Part shown: one piece after another, positions 48,601-61,851 of the stretch
Numbering within the stretch: position 1 is the stretch's first letter
Layout: every line of letters begins with the position of its first letter
Assembly: GCA_944990035.1 (NCBI GenBank)
Contig: CALYLX010000126.1
Coordinates: 2,852,001 to 2,916,000, forward strand
Origin: Clitopilus passeckerianus
Taxonomy: Eukaryota > Basidiomycota > Agaricomycetes > Agaricales > Entolomataceae
Direction: 5' to 3'
DNA: 64,000 bases
Notes under the pieces: model-generated
The model's input: only the letters and a program-made list of their open reading frames with translations
Told to the model about the DNA's origin: nothing
Databases searched by the model: none
Made by a program: the position numbers and the translations under genes

Positions 48601-50711
48601 TCAGAAGAAAGCCTTCATGGAATGACATTGACATGAGTCCTCGTGTTTGCCACTTGAGCAGAAGTGCCTATACTTACCGCTGCATTAGGAGGGCTTGCGC
48701 ACCCGCCGATTCTTGATTGTTACAAAGTTAGAGGGATTGACAGGGGTAATGAATCATGAATGCCTGGACGCACATATTTAACGGCCATGAGGAAAAGAAA
48801 AAGGTGTACCGGCCCGTTTCCGAGCATATCTTGGATAACTTTTCAAGATCGAAGAACTCTCCTACAAGGACATGTATCAGCTCGGCAACAAACGGTGGAC
48901 TGACGGATCATCTCAGTGCACGCGCAAGACTTACCGATGGGCATACCCCACAACCTGATGGCACGACACAAATCGATAACGTCAATGCGAGCTCGGGTAA
49001 CCTGTGTAAATGTGAATTCTTACCCTAGGAGTGTCTAATGGAGGTGCAAAGTCAGACCCGCGACGGAACATATCGATAACACTGAATACCCACTTGATGC
49101 AGATGGACGGCGCCATCTAACGGTGGCCATCGCTGTTGATGATTTCCACCATAATGAATTTTTGCCCAAACAAGGCATAAAGATATATATGACGCGTACC
49201 TCTAGCGCTGGCTGATCGGACGCGATAGCTGCGAAGTGGTTGTTCCTGTCCAAGATCTGTCATAAGCTCTCGGTCCCGCCAAACTTTGGAGATACTTACC
49301 ATAAAAACCGTTTCATGTCTTCTGTCTGCTCGATTCCTGCACTGCCAATCTTGTCAGAAATGCTGTTTTGTGTGTATGTGCAAAAATGCAGATAAATCTC
49401 TGTCAGCCCAAGATGTAGGTTCGTCGCCTCAGCCCCCTTGATGAACCAGCCTACTATCAAAAACCCATGACTCGAGATTGATGCTCACAATGCAGGGGGC
49501 TTTTCAGCCAGTTCGTCTCGTTCCTCCTGTCTCGCCGAGCTATATTTCTGGATGAAACCAACACGAAGGATAAGGATATCCCCTTGTCTGAAGGTGACGT
49601 CCTGTGCCTCAGCACAGGCCTCCAAGTCGGCTACGGTAATTCCGTGCGGTGACCAAGGATCGTAGGACAGAGGAGCGGTGTTGCCTTTGGAATGATACTG
49701 GACGAGATCAAGCAGAACGCCACGTCCGCAAATACCGTGGTCGGCCCAATCTGAAAACAATTTTCATTTGAGATCTTGGTCCAATGACAAAGTGAGCAGA
49801 TTACTCACTTTGAATTCCAAGTTTCATCAAACCGGCGTCAATCTGCTGTGGGTCTGGCATCGGTACGACGCCTGTGGGCATTGATGCTGCTGGAGTGCTG
49901 AGGAAACGGTCAAATCAGCCGTTTATGTCCGGTTCAAACGCATAACATACTTGTTATAGAATACCCCATGCTCCAGAACACCCATGTGTCGTAAGCCGTC
50001 CCATTGAGTACCGGATTGGGTGTTCTATACCCAGGTTAGCTTCGATGTTGACTTATAATGGTATTCCGGTCGTCCTTACGATGCATATTATATCATCCCT
50101 AATCATCTTGGGACCCTCTGAATGCAGAGCGAAAGACTTCATCGTTACTTCTGGGGCTTTGCGACCGAACACTGGTTTCTCCGGAAAGTTCAAGGGCCTG
50201 TGGTTATATTAATCTGTGTCCCATACGCTGGAGAAAAACCCTACCAATTTAAAGAGACGCTCTTTCCAGATCTGAATTTGGTTCAGTACGGCGGCGAAGA
50301 AAATATGATAATAACGACCTACTTGATTTCCTCCTTTGCCGTGCGCTGGACCAATTCTTCTGTGAGCAGGTTTACGGTCCCCAGCTGGTCATCAGGGCCC
50401 CAGACGTCCCATGCGCACCCCTTGAATTCGTGGAAGTCTGGGAGCTCGTCGAACGAAGGCAAGCCTGAGGTCTCCTGCTCTGCAGCGGACTGCGCGTAAC
50501 TCTCGGAGCTTCCCGGAAGAAAATGCGACAGAATGCCTCTTAGTCTCTTCCCGGTCATAGCGCCAGCAGGTGCAGTGGGTCGAAAGTTAGTAGGTTCCGC
50601 ATTCCTCTGGAGCCGCCTTGATAAACCCTGATCATTGACCGCGGCATCTGTAGTGGGAACGAGCGGGTGTCCATTCGGTGGGAAGACAAGCAGAATAGAC
50701 AGCTGGCGCAA
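48601..50711 (-). CDS. Cyclase-family metal-dependent hydrolase (kynurenine-formamidase-like)
   Basis: About twelve exons on the minus strand. Early sequence LPSFDELPDFHEF, GCAWDVWGPDDQLGTVNLL and SVSLNWPLNFPEKPVFGRK is typical of the fungal cyclase (PF04199-type) family. The metal-site region is NTQSGTQWDGLRHMG, the fungal form of HxGTHxDxPxH. Further blocks are NWADHGICGRGVLLD, DILILRVGF, FAGIEQTEDMKRFLW with NHFAAIASDQPALE, ERWPPLDGAVHLHQTLLGLWGMPIGE, TGRYTFFFSSWPLN and CASPPNAAAFF at the stop (48601). Substrate is unknown; family members hydrolyse cyclic amides, formyl-kynurenine or isatin. Exon 2 is 27 nt (50245-50271). Start is uncertain: ATG at 50558 (MTGKRLRG) or 50711 in the same frame. 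The intron at 49342-49488 (147 nt) is unusually long and might hide a small exon. Confidence 0.85.
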
Positions 50712-52105
50712 ACTATGCGAGAGAAAAAGATGCAGGTCGCTATCAGCGCACGTCCAGCCACAACCACATTAGAAGTCAGAGGGACAAGGAAGCATGGCGA
50801 CAGTAGCGCGGGAAGATCCAAGGTTTAGATCCACCTGTGGAAGAGCTTCTGGAAGTTCTGGGGCACACTTAATTGATACGCAGCGAATTTGCAATCCCAT
50901 TATGGGGTCCTATGTCGGACGATTAGCATGCGTTGAAAAAGTTAGAGATTGTTGATCTGGGCATGATACTTGCAGTAAACACATGAGACCCCAACTCGGC
51001 CAGTGGATTGGAGCTCCCTAGGGACCCTCATTTTCGCAGGCCATATATCTCAGAAATCTAAGTAGTAAACCATTTGCTGAGAGAGGATTGCTCCCGTTAG
51101 TGACGTGATTCGTAATCATATGATATTGTTGCAGAACGGTTGTTCGTGCATTTACACTCACATATCTCTGAGGCTTCCTTACTCGGTGTGCGGCGTATTT
51201 GATCTGTTGGGATAGACCCTGTCAAGGGCGCCGTATATACTCCAAGATAAGTTGCGTACTATGGGAAGAGATCGACGAGCTTCATTGAACTCAAGGAGCA
51301 GCTTCCCATCCTTTGACAGACGTACGGTATGTTTGGACGAGCCGGTCATTGAAGTCCTTTTGGTTATCAGATCAACGAAGGTCTCTGCCAAGTTCGCGCA
51401 GTAGAAAGTACAGGAAAATCCGGCGACAATGCGGATCTTAGGACATTGCGACGTGCGATGGGAAAGGCATGACCATCCTTGAGAAAATCCGACACATGCA
51501 ATTTGACTAAAGTGGGTCAACCAAGAATAGCCAAAGTGGTGTGTGCAGTTCAGATAGCATTCAAGGCTTGGGGAAGACAATGTTCTTCCGCAGCCGGTAT
51601 GGTCGGGTCCCAGAAGCTCGAAGATTGTGTTCACAATTTGTGGCGCGTATTGGCTCGGAGACACAGCGACCGTAAGCTCTGCCACTGTCCTCGCAGACGT
51701 CTTGCGTGGCTTCTTGACCGACTGGAAAATTTCTCAGCCGAAGAGTCCGATACTGACGATATCCCGGCTGTTCGACCTGACGGCACTCTTGAGGAGAGAA
51801 ACTCTTACTCCGCGGAAGGGAGCTGCGCCACCTTCCGATGGCAGAGTTCATGTACCCATTTGGCTGATAGACTCCAAAGAATGAATGTACGAGGCCAGAA
51901 GGGCCACCTGAGTGGAGGATCAAATGAACATTTGGTTGAAATTCCGATTTTGGGAATAGCTGGCTTCCTCTCCGAGCATCAGCCAACGTTACACGGTGCA
52001 AAACTACATTCAACATATGTATTAGAGTATATCTATTGAACGACTATCTTTTTGCAAGTAAAAGTCCGCATGTGCATGTACGTGTAAACGCTACTCGATA
52101 TCCTC
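50712..52105. other. Region without a supported gene
   Basis: Two overlapping minus-strand frames (168 codons ending at 51179 and 151 codons ending at 51561) and a 186-codon plus frame are open, but none shows a motif and they conflict with each other. A piece of an F-box-like gene is possible, not shown. The left part should contain the cyclase promoter. Confidence 0.45.
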
Positions 52106-54801
<2,696 letters not shown>

Positions 54802-55646
54802 TCGTTGAAAATGGTTATAATTTGGGTTACTGAAGACCGCACGATGAGGGATAAGAAAGTGTAAGGAGTGCGCAAAAACAAAAGAGAAATTGAAGGGCGA
54901 CTTGAGCGAAAGTAAAAAGCTCGTCGCCGTCGTCGGTCGTGTTGGTGGAGAGAAAGACTGACTGGGAGGGAAGGGCTTGTGTTTACATTTGTTTGCCTGC
55001 ACCTTTAGTGCTTGAGCTTTAGCAGCCTGAGCTCCAAGTGGTGCGCAGCCAAAGCTTGAAGCTTGACGCCGCGACCGCCACTGTCCGCCGAGTTCCTGGA
55101 GTCAATTATCATGTTTATAGCAAGGAACACCGGAGGAGGCACGAATTTTCTGCCATCCACGGCGCTCGCTTTGGGGCGGCCACCACCGTAATTATAGCGC
55201 AACTCTTCGTCAAGGTTATTTGCTTGCGGCGGACGCCATACTCTGGGACCTCTTTCAATCCCCCCGGTACCTCTACAGACTCGCATTATGCTACCAGATC
55301 CCCTAGCCTCATGCCTTCTTCACAGTTGCGGCCAACAGGCTCAGCAACACCGGAAAACCACTGTTCAAGCTAATCGGCCTCGGAAAAACGATCTGCAACC
55401 GTACCTGCCCTATTGAATGCATCGAGAAATTCTTCTCAAGGATAGCTTGTTAGCCGTACTGCTCTACAGCACTTTCACGGCCCAGCTCCGTAATTCGGCT
55501 GGAAAACACTGCCTTGCACCGCCCCGTTACGCCTTATGATCAAGCGAGATTTCAAGTTCAAAGTCGCCAAATTGCTTTAAAATGACGGACCGAGCGGACT
55601 TCCCTTCAAGCATCCCAGCACGCACGCACCGAGACTAATACTCACC
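54802..55646. other. Divergent intergenic region between PRP4 and the DUF6593-like array
   Basis: It contains the promoters of PRP4 (left) and of the first array gene (right). The frame of PRP4 exon 1 stays open upstream but lacks RS content. No other gene seen. Confidence 0.5.
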
Positions 55647-56448
55647 ATGGACTCGACACTCACGCTCGTCAACGCAGCCCCCATCCGGCTCGACTTCAGC
55701 AAAGATAATATGCGGAACGCCATCCTCTCGGTTTCAGGCCAGCCTCTTTACCAGATCACCGCGCCAGATCGCATGCAAATGCGAACGGAAGTTAGGGATC
55801 TGAGCAATAACGAACTGCTGTTCGTGATCAAGCAAAGGGATTTATTGCCCGATGTTATCAGTTTTACGCATCACAATAACGGCAAGGAGAGGAATTTGAA
55901 GAAATGGTTGAAGAAGACGAAGGACACGGATGGAAGGTAAGCGTCGCTTTCTAGCCCTCTCATGTTTCGCGAGATGCTTATGATTTGGCCTGGATTTAGA
56001 CCGATGCATATTCTTGAGAATGAGTTTGGCACATACCACTGGAAACTCGATCCTATTCATCGATTGGTGGTGAGTCTGCTTCTCTTCATCTTCTAGCCAA
56101 TATACATGCCAACTAATACGCCTTTGTGCAGCTCTATTCAGCGGACGATCTTACTCGACACCTAACGCGGATGATTCCAGGTGCCACGCCTAGCCTATGG
56201 CTTGAAGCTGGCACTGAAAGGTTCAGGGACCAGATCCTCGCCTCGTTCATGATTATCGAGCGGGAGATGAGAGGTACGGAGGCTAGAAGCAAAGTCGTTC
56301 TGACGGATGCCCATACTCAGAATGCCATTCAGTTCACGCCTGGCATTTAATTGGGACGAGCTTCCCGCAAGGATGGGACATCATCAGGGAGACAAATGAA
56401 AAGCGGGCTCAAGCTGAGGCCGAGGCTGCCAGTGAGGCTGCGACATAA
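55647..56448 (+). CDS. DUF6593-like protein, array copy 1
   Basis: Three exons, 55647-55936, 56000-56069 and 56132-56448. The protein begins MDSTLTLVNAAPIRLDFS, then LSVSGQPLYQITAPDR, RTEVRDLSNNELLFVIK, LLPDVISFTHH, LKKWLKKTKDTDGR, HWKLDPIHRLV, LYSADDLTRHL and SLWLEAGTERFRDQILASFM. The pattern (short beta-strands, P-x-Y-x-I-x-T near residue 35) fits the fungal DUF6593 family of compact beta-barrel-like proteins with unknown role. In the unshifted frame it stops at 56350; exon lengths total 677, one base short, and restoring one C near 56340 gives WHLIGTSFPQGWDIIRE and an Ala/Glu helix ending at 56448 (225 residues). It is the best-preserved first copy of a tandem array of four. Confidence 0.7.
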
Positions 56449-57014
56449 TTGGTTGCGAGGTCTCTGGAGTAATGTGTTCTTTTTACGATAACTTCATGAA
56501 CATCAACTTGAATCCAAATTTGGCGTGGGTGAACTTTCGACTCACGCGACATTCCGCCATGTGGGTTTGTTCAGTGCATTTCTTCCATTCGGATCAAACA
56601 TACTCGTCAGCTACCCACTCTCCTCAGGCTCCTACTACATAGGGAAGGCAAGAATGACTCGTTATCGGCTTCAGTGCTATTTACCCTTCTTCCTGTTGAG
56701 GCCTTCTATCCTCCACCAGGGCTAATCTTGTCTTTGACGAAGGATTCATACTTGCGCTTCAATACGCTGCTTCGTTTCCTCTAGTACTGCATACTAGTGA
56801 CCCAAGGATATTCCGGGATACGAAATGCTAAGAATAGTTTTGCCTCCGTGTAGATCTACAGCACTTTTTACGGCTCACACGGCATCTGCATTGAAACGGT
56901 GCCTTGCATCGCACTCTCAATGTGGGACTTAGCGAATTGAATCCCGTTATAACACTCGTCGCCTTCCCCACACACGCCATTCCTTAACGGTTTTCCTTCA
57001 ATCCCACATCCTAT
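56449..57014. other. Spacer between array copies 1 and 2
   Basis: No gene seen. It should contain the promoter of the former copy 2, whose ATG is at 57015. Confidence 0.45.
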
Positions 57015-57352
57015 ATGGATTCTACAATTACTCTCGTCAACCCAGCTCCAGTTCAGTTGGATAATTGTCTGAAGGCAGGACAACTGCGAACATTCCCAAC
57101 TTGGTGGCTGTGTATGCGCGGCTATGGTGCACCCGCGTGCGACCAAGTGCACCCTGAGTGCACCTCGAGCGAACTCAAGAACAGCCAGCATTAGATTTCA
57201 TTAAGCACACCAATAAACTACGATTATACAAGGTTGTAAAGTGTGTCAGTGGGACTAAGCTGCGATTTGGTTTGCGTGGTGGTGGGTGCTTCGTTTTCTG
57301 AATCAATACCCAACCAAGAGCTCTCTAATAAAGGCTCAAAACGAATCTAGCG

Positions 57353-57645
57353 TTATAAAAAATAAGACAGCGCACCTGATCCCGAAGACATGGTCTCCTC
57401 ACTCTTTGTCTTCCTCTCTTCTTTCTCAAGTTCTTCTACCTCCTCCGAACGCATGACTTGGAATTCCACTAGCTTGTCTGAATGAAGATTAGATCAGGTA
57501 ATATAAATCCGACCTAGCAAATTCGTACTGTTTCGAAGAACCGGAATTCTGATCTCCTTCGACTCAGGATTATGCTGCGTCTTCTTCTTCTTTGCTGGAC
57601 CCGTATCTTCGCTTTCTTCGGGCGGCTCATCCTCCCAGAACGAGA
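57353..57645 (-). pseudogene. Gene fragment carried by the insertion
   Basis: On the minus strand a frame VFSFWEDEPPEESEDTGPAK continues KKKKTQHNPESKEIRIPVL to NLL, then a GTCGGA donor and CATTCAG acceptor (57483-57517 region) connect to DKLVEFQVMRSEEVEELEKE and end GALSYFL, stop at 57353-57355. Splice sites and codon structure look genuine, yet no start is present inside the insertion. It may be the C-terminal piece of a host gene captured by the element, or of the element's own protein. Family not recognised. Confidence 0.4.
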
Positions 57646-57716
57646 AAACATGAAATACTTAGATTAGGTCCGGAAATACTTAGATTCTTCCTTGACAGTA
57701 GAGAAACTGGTACGAC

Positions 57717-57845
57717 CTTAAGTGCACCACCAGTGCAACGTGTGCATCAACGTGCACCGAGGTGCAACTCCGGTGCGGTGATGGTGCACCAGGTGCGATC
57801 AAGGTGCGATCAAGGTGCACCCCATGTGCACCCAATGTGCGTACC
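57717..57845. repeat. GTGCA-type degenerate repeat cluster
   Basis: About 130 bp with GTGCA or GTGCG recurring every 6-15 bp, including the direct repeat GGTGCGATCAA twice in a row near 57795-57820. Related motifs occur near both ends of the insertion (57115-57170 and, inverted, 58555-58600). Such subterminal repeats are often transposase binding sites. Confidence 0.6.
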
Positions 57846-59585
57846 AGATGCCCAGAGTCCAAACTCACCACAAAGCCATTTCAAGCCAGAAACTTATGTT
57901 TAGAAGATCATGCAGACGCAGATGTACCCAGTCTGACAACGTCGAGCAGCGTAGGTTGTTGCCAAGTATGCCATCAAGAAACCAGTATTCCAAGCACGAG
58001 GGGAAGTATCATGAAATTATATGTTTAACCAACGGAATGGCAACGTGCATGAGTGAAAATGAGAAATTGACGCTTAGTTGGAGGCTAATAAACCATGTGG
58101 TGGGAAGCACCGAAAGGGCATGCGTCCACCGGAACACGAAGCGGAGATTGAATATGATACTGATGAAATGATGCCTTACTACGACAAGGGTGCGCCCTGA
58201 CATAATTAAATCTGGGGAACAAAGTCAGATAGACGACCTAAATATCTTGAATACAGTCGATAGAAGCCATAGGTATTCGAGGAAATTATTTTTGGCCCCC
58301 GATTATTCACATACATGCTGAGGTTATCATCCCACCGCTAAATGCCGCTCACAATGAGCTCGCATAAGGTCAAGAACATGTATGACTCCTATTAGTGATA
58401 GTAGATCAAGTTGCAATCAACTTTAAGAAGCTATAATAGGTATTAGAAGCTCGAAAATAGATAGTATACACTAAATCTAGACGGATATTGGGGTTGTATG
58501 TTGTTTCATGACCATGTTTATTGAGACTCCGCTTCAAAAGTGGCAAGGAGTGCCACTATGTGCGCCAGTCGCACCTAGTCGCACGCCGCACCAGCGGTGG
58601 CACATTTCTCGTTACCGGTTGGATTTCAGCAAAGACAGCATGCGTAGCGCTGTTCTCTCCGTCCGGGGTTAGCCCATGTACCGGATTACTACACTGGATC
58701 GCATGCAGATGCGAACAGAAGTCCGGGATGTGAACAACCAGGAACTACTCTTCGTTATCAAGCAAAGAGATTTTCTACCCGATGTAATTAGCTTCACGGA
58801 CCATCATGGTGGGAAAGAGAGACAACTGAAGAAGTGGCTAAAGAAGACGGAGGATACGGATGGGCGGTGAGTAACGCTGTCCTTTCCTGCTGAATATTCA
58901 CGACTGAAGCTCATGAACCCGGTCCTTAGACCTATGACTATTCTCGAAACCGAGTTTGGCATTTTTCACTGGAAAGTTGACCCAGTTCATCGGTTGGTCG
59001 TGAGTTTCCTTCTCATTCGTCCACTACATATATCCATGAACTAAGCCGACTTTGTCCAGCTCTACTCAGCAGAAGACCTTACTCGACCTGCAGCCCGTAT
59101 GATCCAAGGTACCCTGCCCAGCCTATGGCTTGAAGCCGGTACAGAGAGATACAGAGATCAGATCCTCGCCTCATTCATGATGATAGAGCGAGGAATGAGA
59201 GATACCGAGAAGAGGGCCAAGGTAGTCTATCTAGACAAGCATGCTCAGCATCAGTGGACGACTGCCCGAGGATGAGAGTTGCCATGACCTTCTGAAGCGC
59301 AGGGGAAGCAAACAAGGAGGACAAAGACGTACGCCGTCTGCAGCGAGGCAAGGGTCCATGGGATATATTTATATACAGCTACGCCACAAATTGTACCATT
59401 GCGTCGACTTTACCTTCTGATTGATATTTGCATCTCAATCCACGGGACTGATGACTGTGCTCCGGTCTTAGAACTGTCTCTGTCGCGCACTAACTCTATA
59501 ATGCACTAAAAACCAGGAACCAACTCGAATGAAACCTCTGATCATAAGGGGTCTTCCATCTTGCTAACGCACGAACATTCCTGTC

Positions 59586-59885
59586 ATGAACTCAATGACG
59601 ACGCTCGTAAACCCCGGCCCGATTCAGCTCGACTTTTCCGCGAAAAGCTTCACAAGCACCACGCTTTCCGTCTCTGGGTTTCCCATGTATCGTATCACCA
59701 TGCCTGACCGAGCAGGTCAACGGACGGAGGTCGTAGACATCAATACGAGGGAGGCACTGATTGTGATTAAGATTAGAGACTTACTCCCCGATACGATTTC
59801 GTTTAAGTATCATTATGGTGGGAAGCGGGTGGAACTCAAGACGTGGTTGAAGAAGAGTAATGAACCTGATGGGAGGTGGGTTTAG
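59586..59885 (+). pseudogene. DUF6593-like array copy 3, truncated after exon 1
   Basis: Exon 1 is intact (MNSMTTLVNPGPIQLDFSAK, TTLSVSGFPMYRITMPDR, RTEVVDINTREALIVIK, LLPDTISFKYHYGG, LKTWLKKSNEPDGR) and ends at a potential GTGGGT donor. The expected exons 2 and 3 (the WK-x-DP-x-H and LEAGTERF blocks) are absent downstream to 60348. The ORF runs three codons into the former intron before stopping. It could make a half-length protein, but loss of the C-terminal half suggests decay. It is closest to copy 4. Confidence 0.6.
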
Positions 59886-60348
59886 TAGTTGACCTGAACT
59901 TGGAGTCAGGAGACGATGGCGACCACCTAATCACGCAACAGTCCATCATGCGGGCTGTACAGAACGTTGCTTCTCCCTCGAGAGTCAACTCGCCAGTCTG
60001 CAAAGCAACCTTTAGAACGTCCTCTTGGGTTCTCTCTGCCTTTTATCAACGATCTCAGCAAGGCTGGAATGACTCCCTTACGCGCTATTGACTCTAGAGC
60101 TATTTGCTCACTGTCTCGATTTCTCTCGTGGGCCTTTCTTCCTCCGCCAAGAACGGCTCAAACACCCCACCTTGATATTTACGCCTCAATTCGCATGGCT
60201 GGTCATTCCCATCTTCTCATCCTGTCGTGCACTGCCTTTGAAATGCATGGAAAGGCAGGACCCGATTCACCCGAGCTCTCACGAACGTGAGCCTTATGAG
60301 AAAAGCACTATCTGTGATACCCAGTCAACGCTAGATTCCTACGCCACA
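59886..60348. other. Spacer between array copies 3 and 4
   Basis: No exon of copy 3 and no other gene was found. It includes the promoter of copy 4. The ORFs here are shadows in low-complexity CT-rich sequence. Confidence 0.45.
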
Positions 60349-61029
60349 ATGGACTCGACAACCACCCTCGTAAACCCTACCTCAATCCAGCTCGACTTCT
60401 CTACAAACAGTTTCACATCCACCACACTCTCTGTCTCCGGCTTCCCGCTCTACCGTATCACCACACCCGACCCTGCAGGTCAACGTACGGAGGTGGTGGA
60501 TGCGACCACCAACGAAGCCATAATCACCATCAAGACAAAAGACCTATTGCCTGATACCATAAGCTTCAAGTATCATTACGGAGGGAAGAGCGTTGGATTG
60601 AAGAAAGGTTAAAGAGGAGTAGTGTACGTGATGGGAGTCACATTTTCTCTTTTGAGACGGATTCTGGGTTATACGAGTGGAAGCCCCACCCTGAACATTG
60701 GATAGCTGTGCGTATCCCTTTTCCCTCCCTGCTTGCCTTCCCCAAACCACTTTATTTATACCTCTGTCGGATCTCAGCTATACCACACCAACAACCCAAC
60801 ATCTCCCATAGCCTACCTCATCAAAGGCCGTGCAACACCAAGGATTTTCATGGAAGCAGGGACGGAGACGTTCAGGGATCTCATCCTAGCCTCCATGCTA
60901 GTAGTAGAGAGAGACATAAAAGGCGTGCAGAATTTCCAGTCACCGGATATGCAGAGGTGGGGAGAGGTACAGGTGATGTTTAATCTTACTGCAGCTTCGA
61001 ACATGCCAGTGATGTCGGCTACCGTTTAG
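60349..61029 (+). CDS. DUF6593-like protein, array copy 4
   Basis: Exons 60349-60707 and 60778-61029. MDSTTTLVNPTSIQLDFS, LSVSGFPLYRITTPDPAGQR, EVVDATTNEAIITIK, LLPDTISFKYHYGG, then after one restored base HIFSFETDSGLYEWK and, in exon 2, LYHTNNPTSPIAYL, ATPRIFMEAGTETFRDLILA and a C-terminus MPVMSATV. The exons sum to 611 nt, one short. The break is at AAGAAAGG near 60600, inside the LKKWLKK block conserved in copies 1-3; a lost A restores 203 residues. Unlike copies 1 and 2 it lacks the first intron after the DG-R position. Function of the family is unknown. Confidence 0.7.
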
Positions 61030-61630
61030 CAAATTCCCGAAACATGTCGAATAAAGTGTCAAATGAAGTGCAACTGGTTCTAGTGCACCCAATTTGAACA
61101 AGTCTGTCATCGTTAATTCAGAAGGGATCCAGGGTGAGAAAAAGAGCCTTAAGACCATATGGCCCTGTAAGACGCCATTAGCGTGTCCAAGGTGAGTATC
61201 TTTACAGCAGGTATTAGCAAAATGTGCACCAAACATCATCGATCGAGGGCTAGGGAGTCGAGCCGTGGTGGTTGCTCGACAGGTTCTGCTATTTAGTTCA
61301 TGTTCAAATGGCAGAGGTACTACTACAACGGTACAGCAGTGCTAGATGTCGTGGAGAATTGATTTAAGGCAGGTGAAGACAACGTGAACCAAACAACGCG
61401 TCGACCCTTTCTGGACGCGTCGAGATCTGCCAACTTTGGCCTGGGCCAATGCTCATCACTCGTTTTGCTTGAAACCTTGTTCCGCCCATCCTTTATTCTC
61501 TCATCTTCCCTTTATTGCATGGACCTGATTGTGTGTACTCCGTAGGCTGGTGTAATCCTGGGATTACTACAGTCCGCCTAATGTACAGATATAGTGCGAA
61601 GTGACTGAGAAAGCATATTTCTCAGTTATG

Positions 61631-61666
61631 ACCCTTTTGGTGTAATGGTTAGCATTCGCACTCTAG
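61631..61666 (+). other. tRNA-like 5' half (relic)
   Basis: The stretch TTTGGTGTAATGGTTAGCA matches a tRNA acceptor end plus D-arm, including an A-box-like TGGTGTAATGG, as in Gln/Glu tRNAs. No T-arm GGTTCRA motif or complementary 3' acceptor strand follows within about 100 bp. It is probably a truncated tRNA or a tRNA-derived SINE head, not a working tRNA gene. Confidence 0.35.
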
Positions 61667-61811
61667 CTTCCTTACAGCTTCCTCGATAGTCCACCCTGAA
61701 CCTTGTTCTTGTTCTAAATATTCGGCATCGCATCCTGTCACAATAGACGCGCTCAAATCACAATCACCATACTCGGGATTCACGGACCACAGCCGTTCCT
61801 ACAAATCCTGG

Positions 61812-61818
61812 TATATAA
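61812..61818 (+). promoter_or_regulatory. TATA box of tandem gene 1
   Basis: TATATAA, 34 bp before the ATG at 61852. The same element and spacing recur before tandem gene 2, inside similar flanking sequence. Confidence 0.55.
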
Positions 61819-61851
61819 CCCTGCTCAGGATGCTTCTTTGAAGTATCAAAC

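Larger units (their letters stand above)
57063..58617. mobile_element. 1.55-kb insertion in DUF6593-like copy 2
   Basis: The insertion is delimited by homology: copy 2 is interrupted exactly after GTTGGAT (57056-57062) and resumes after a second GTTGGAT (58618-58624), a 7-bp (or 6-bp) target site duplication. The ends have no long perfect inverted repeat, but both subterminal regions carry inverted versions of a GTGCGACYARGTGC-like motif (57137-57155 on plus; 58560-58585 on minus). It contains a cluster of GTGCA-type repeats and a spliced gene fragment on the minus strand but no visible transposase, so it looks like a non-autonomous DNA element. Superfamily not assigned. Confidence 0.65.
57015..59275 (+). 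pseudogene. DUF6593-like array copy 2, split by an insertion
   Basis: The first 16 codons (MDSTITLVNPAPVQLD, 57015-57062) are separated from the rest by 1.55 kb; the coding sequence resumes at 58624 with FSKDSMRSAVLSV. After that, a TAG stop replaces a codon at the position of GFP/GQP in the other copies (58671-58676 region). The remainder is well preserved: MYRITTLDRMQMRTEVRD, LLFVIKQRDFLPDVISFTDH, exon 2 with HWKVDPVHRLV and exon 3 with SLWLEAGTERYRDQILASFM, ending at TGA 59275. Introns match those of copy 1 in position. It is closest to copy 1 (shared DRMQMRTEVRD). A product from this locus would be at most a truncated fragment. Confidence 0.75.
61030..61851. other. Intergenic region with tRNA-like fragment and tandem-unit promoter
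   Basis: No protein gene. Near 61631-61666 there is a tRNA-like half (listed separately). From about 61.5 kb the sequence resembles 62.78-62.96 kb and belongs to the duplicated upstream region of the next gene. Confidence 0.45.

Noticed and set aside
51179..52039. Overlapping ORFs of 151-186 codons on both strands
   Set aside because: They conflict with each other and lack motifs, leaders and splice links.
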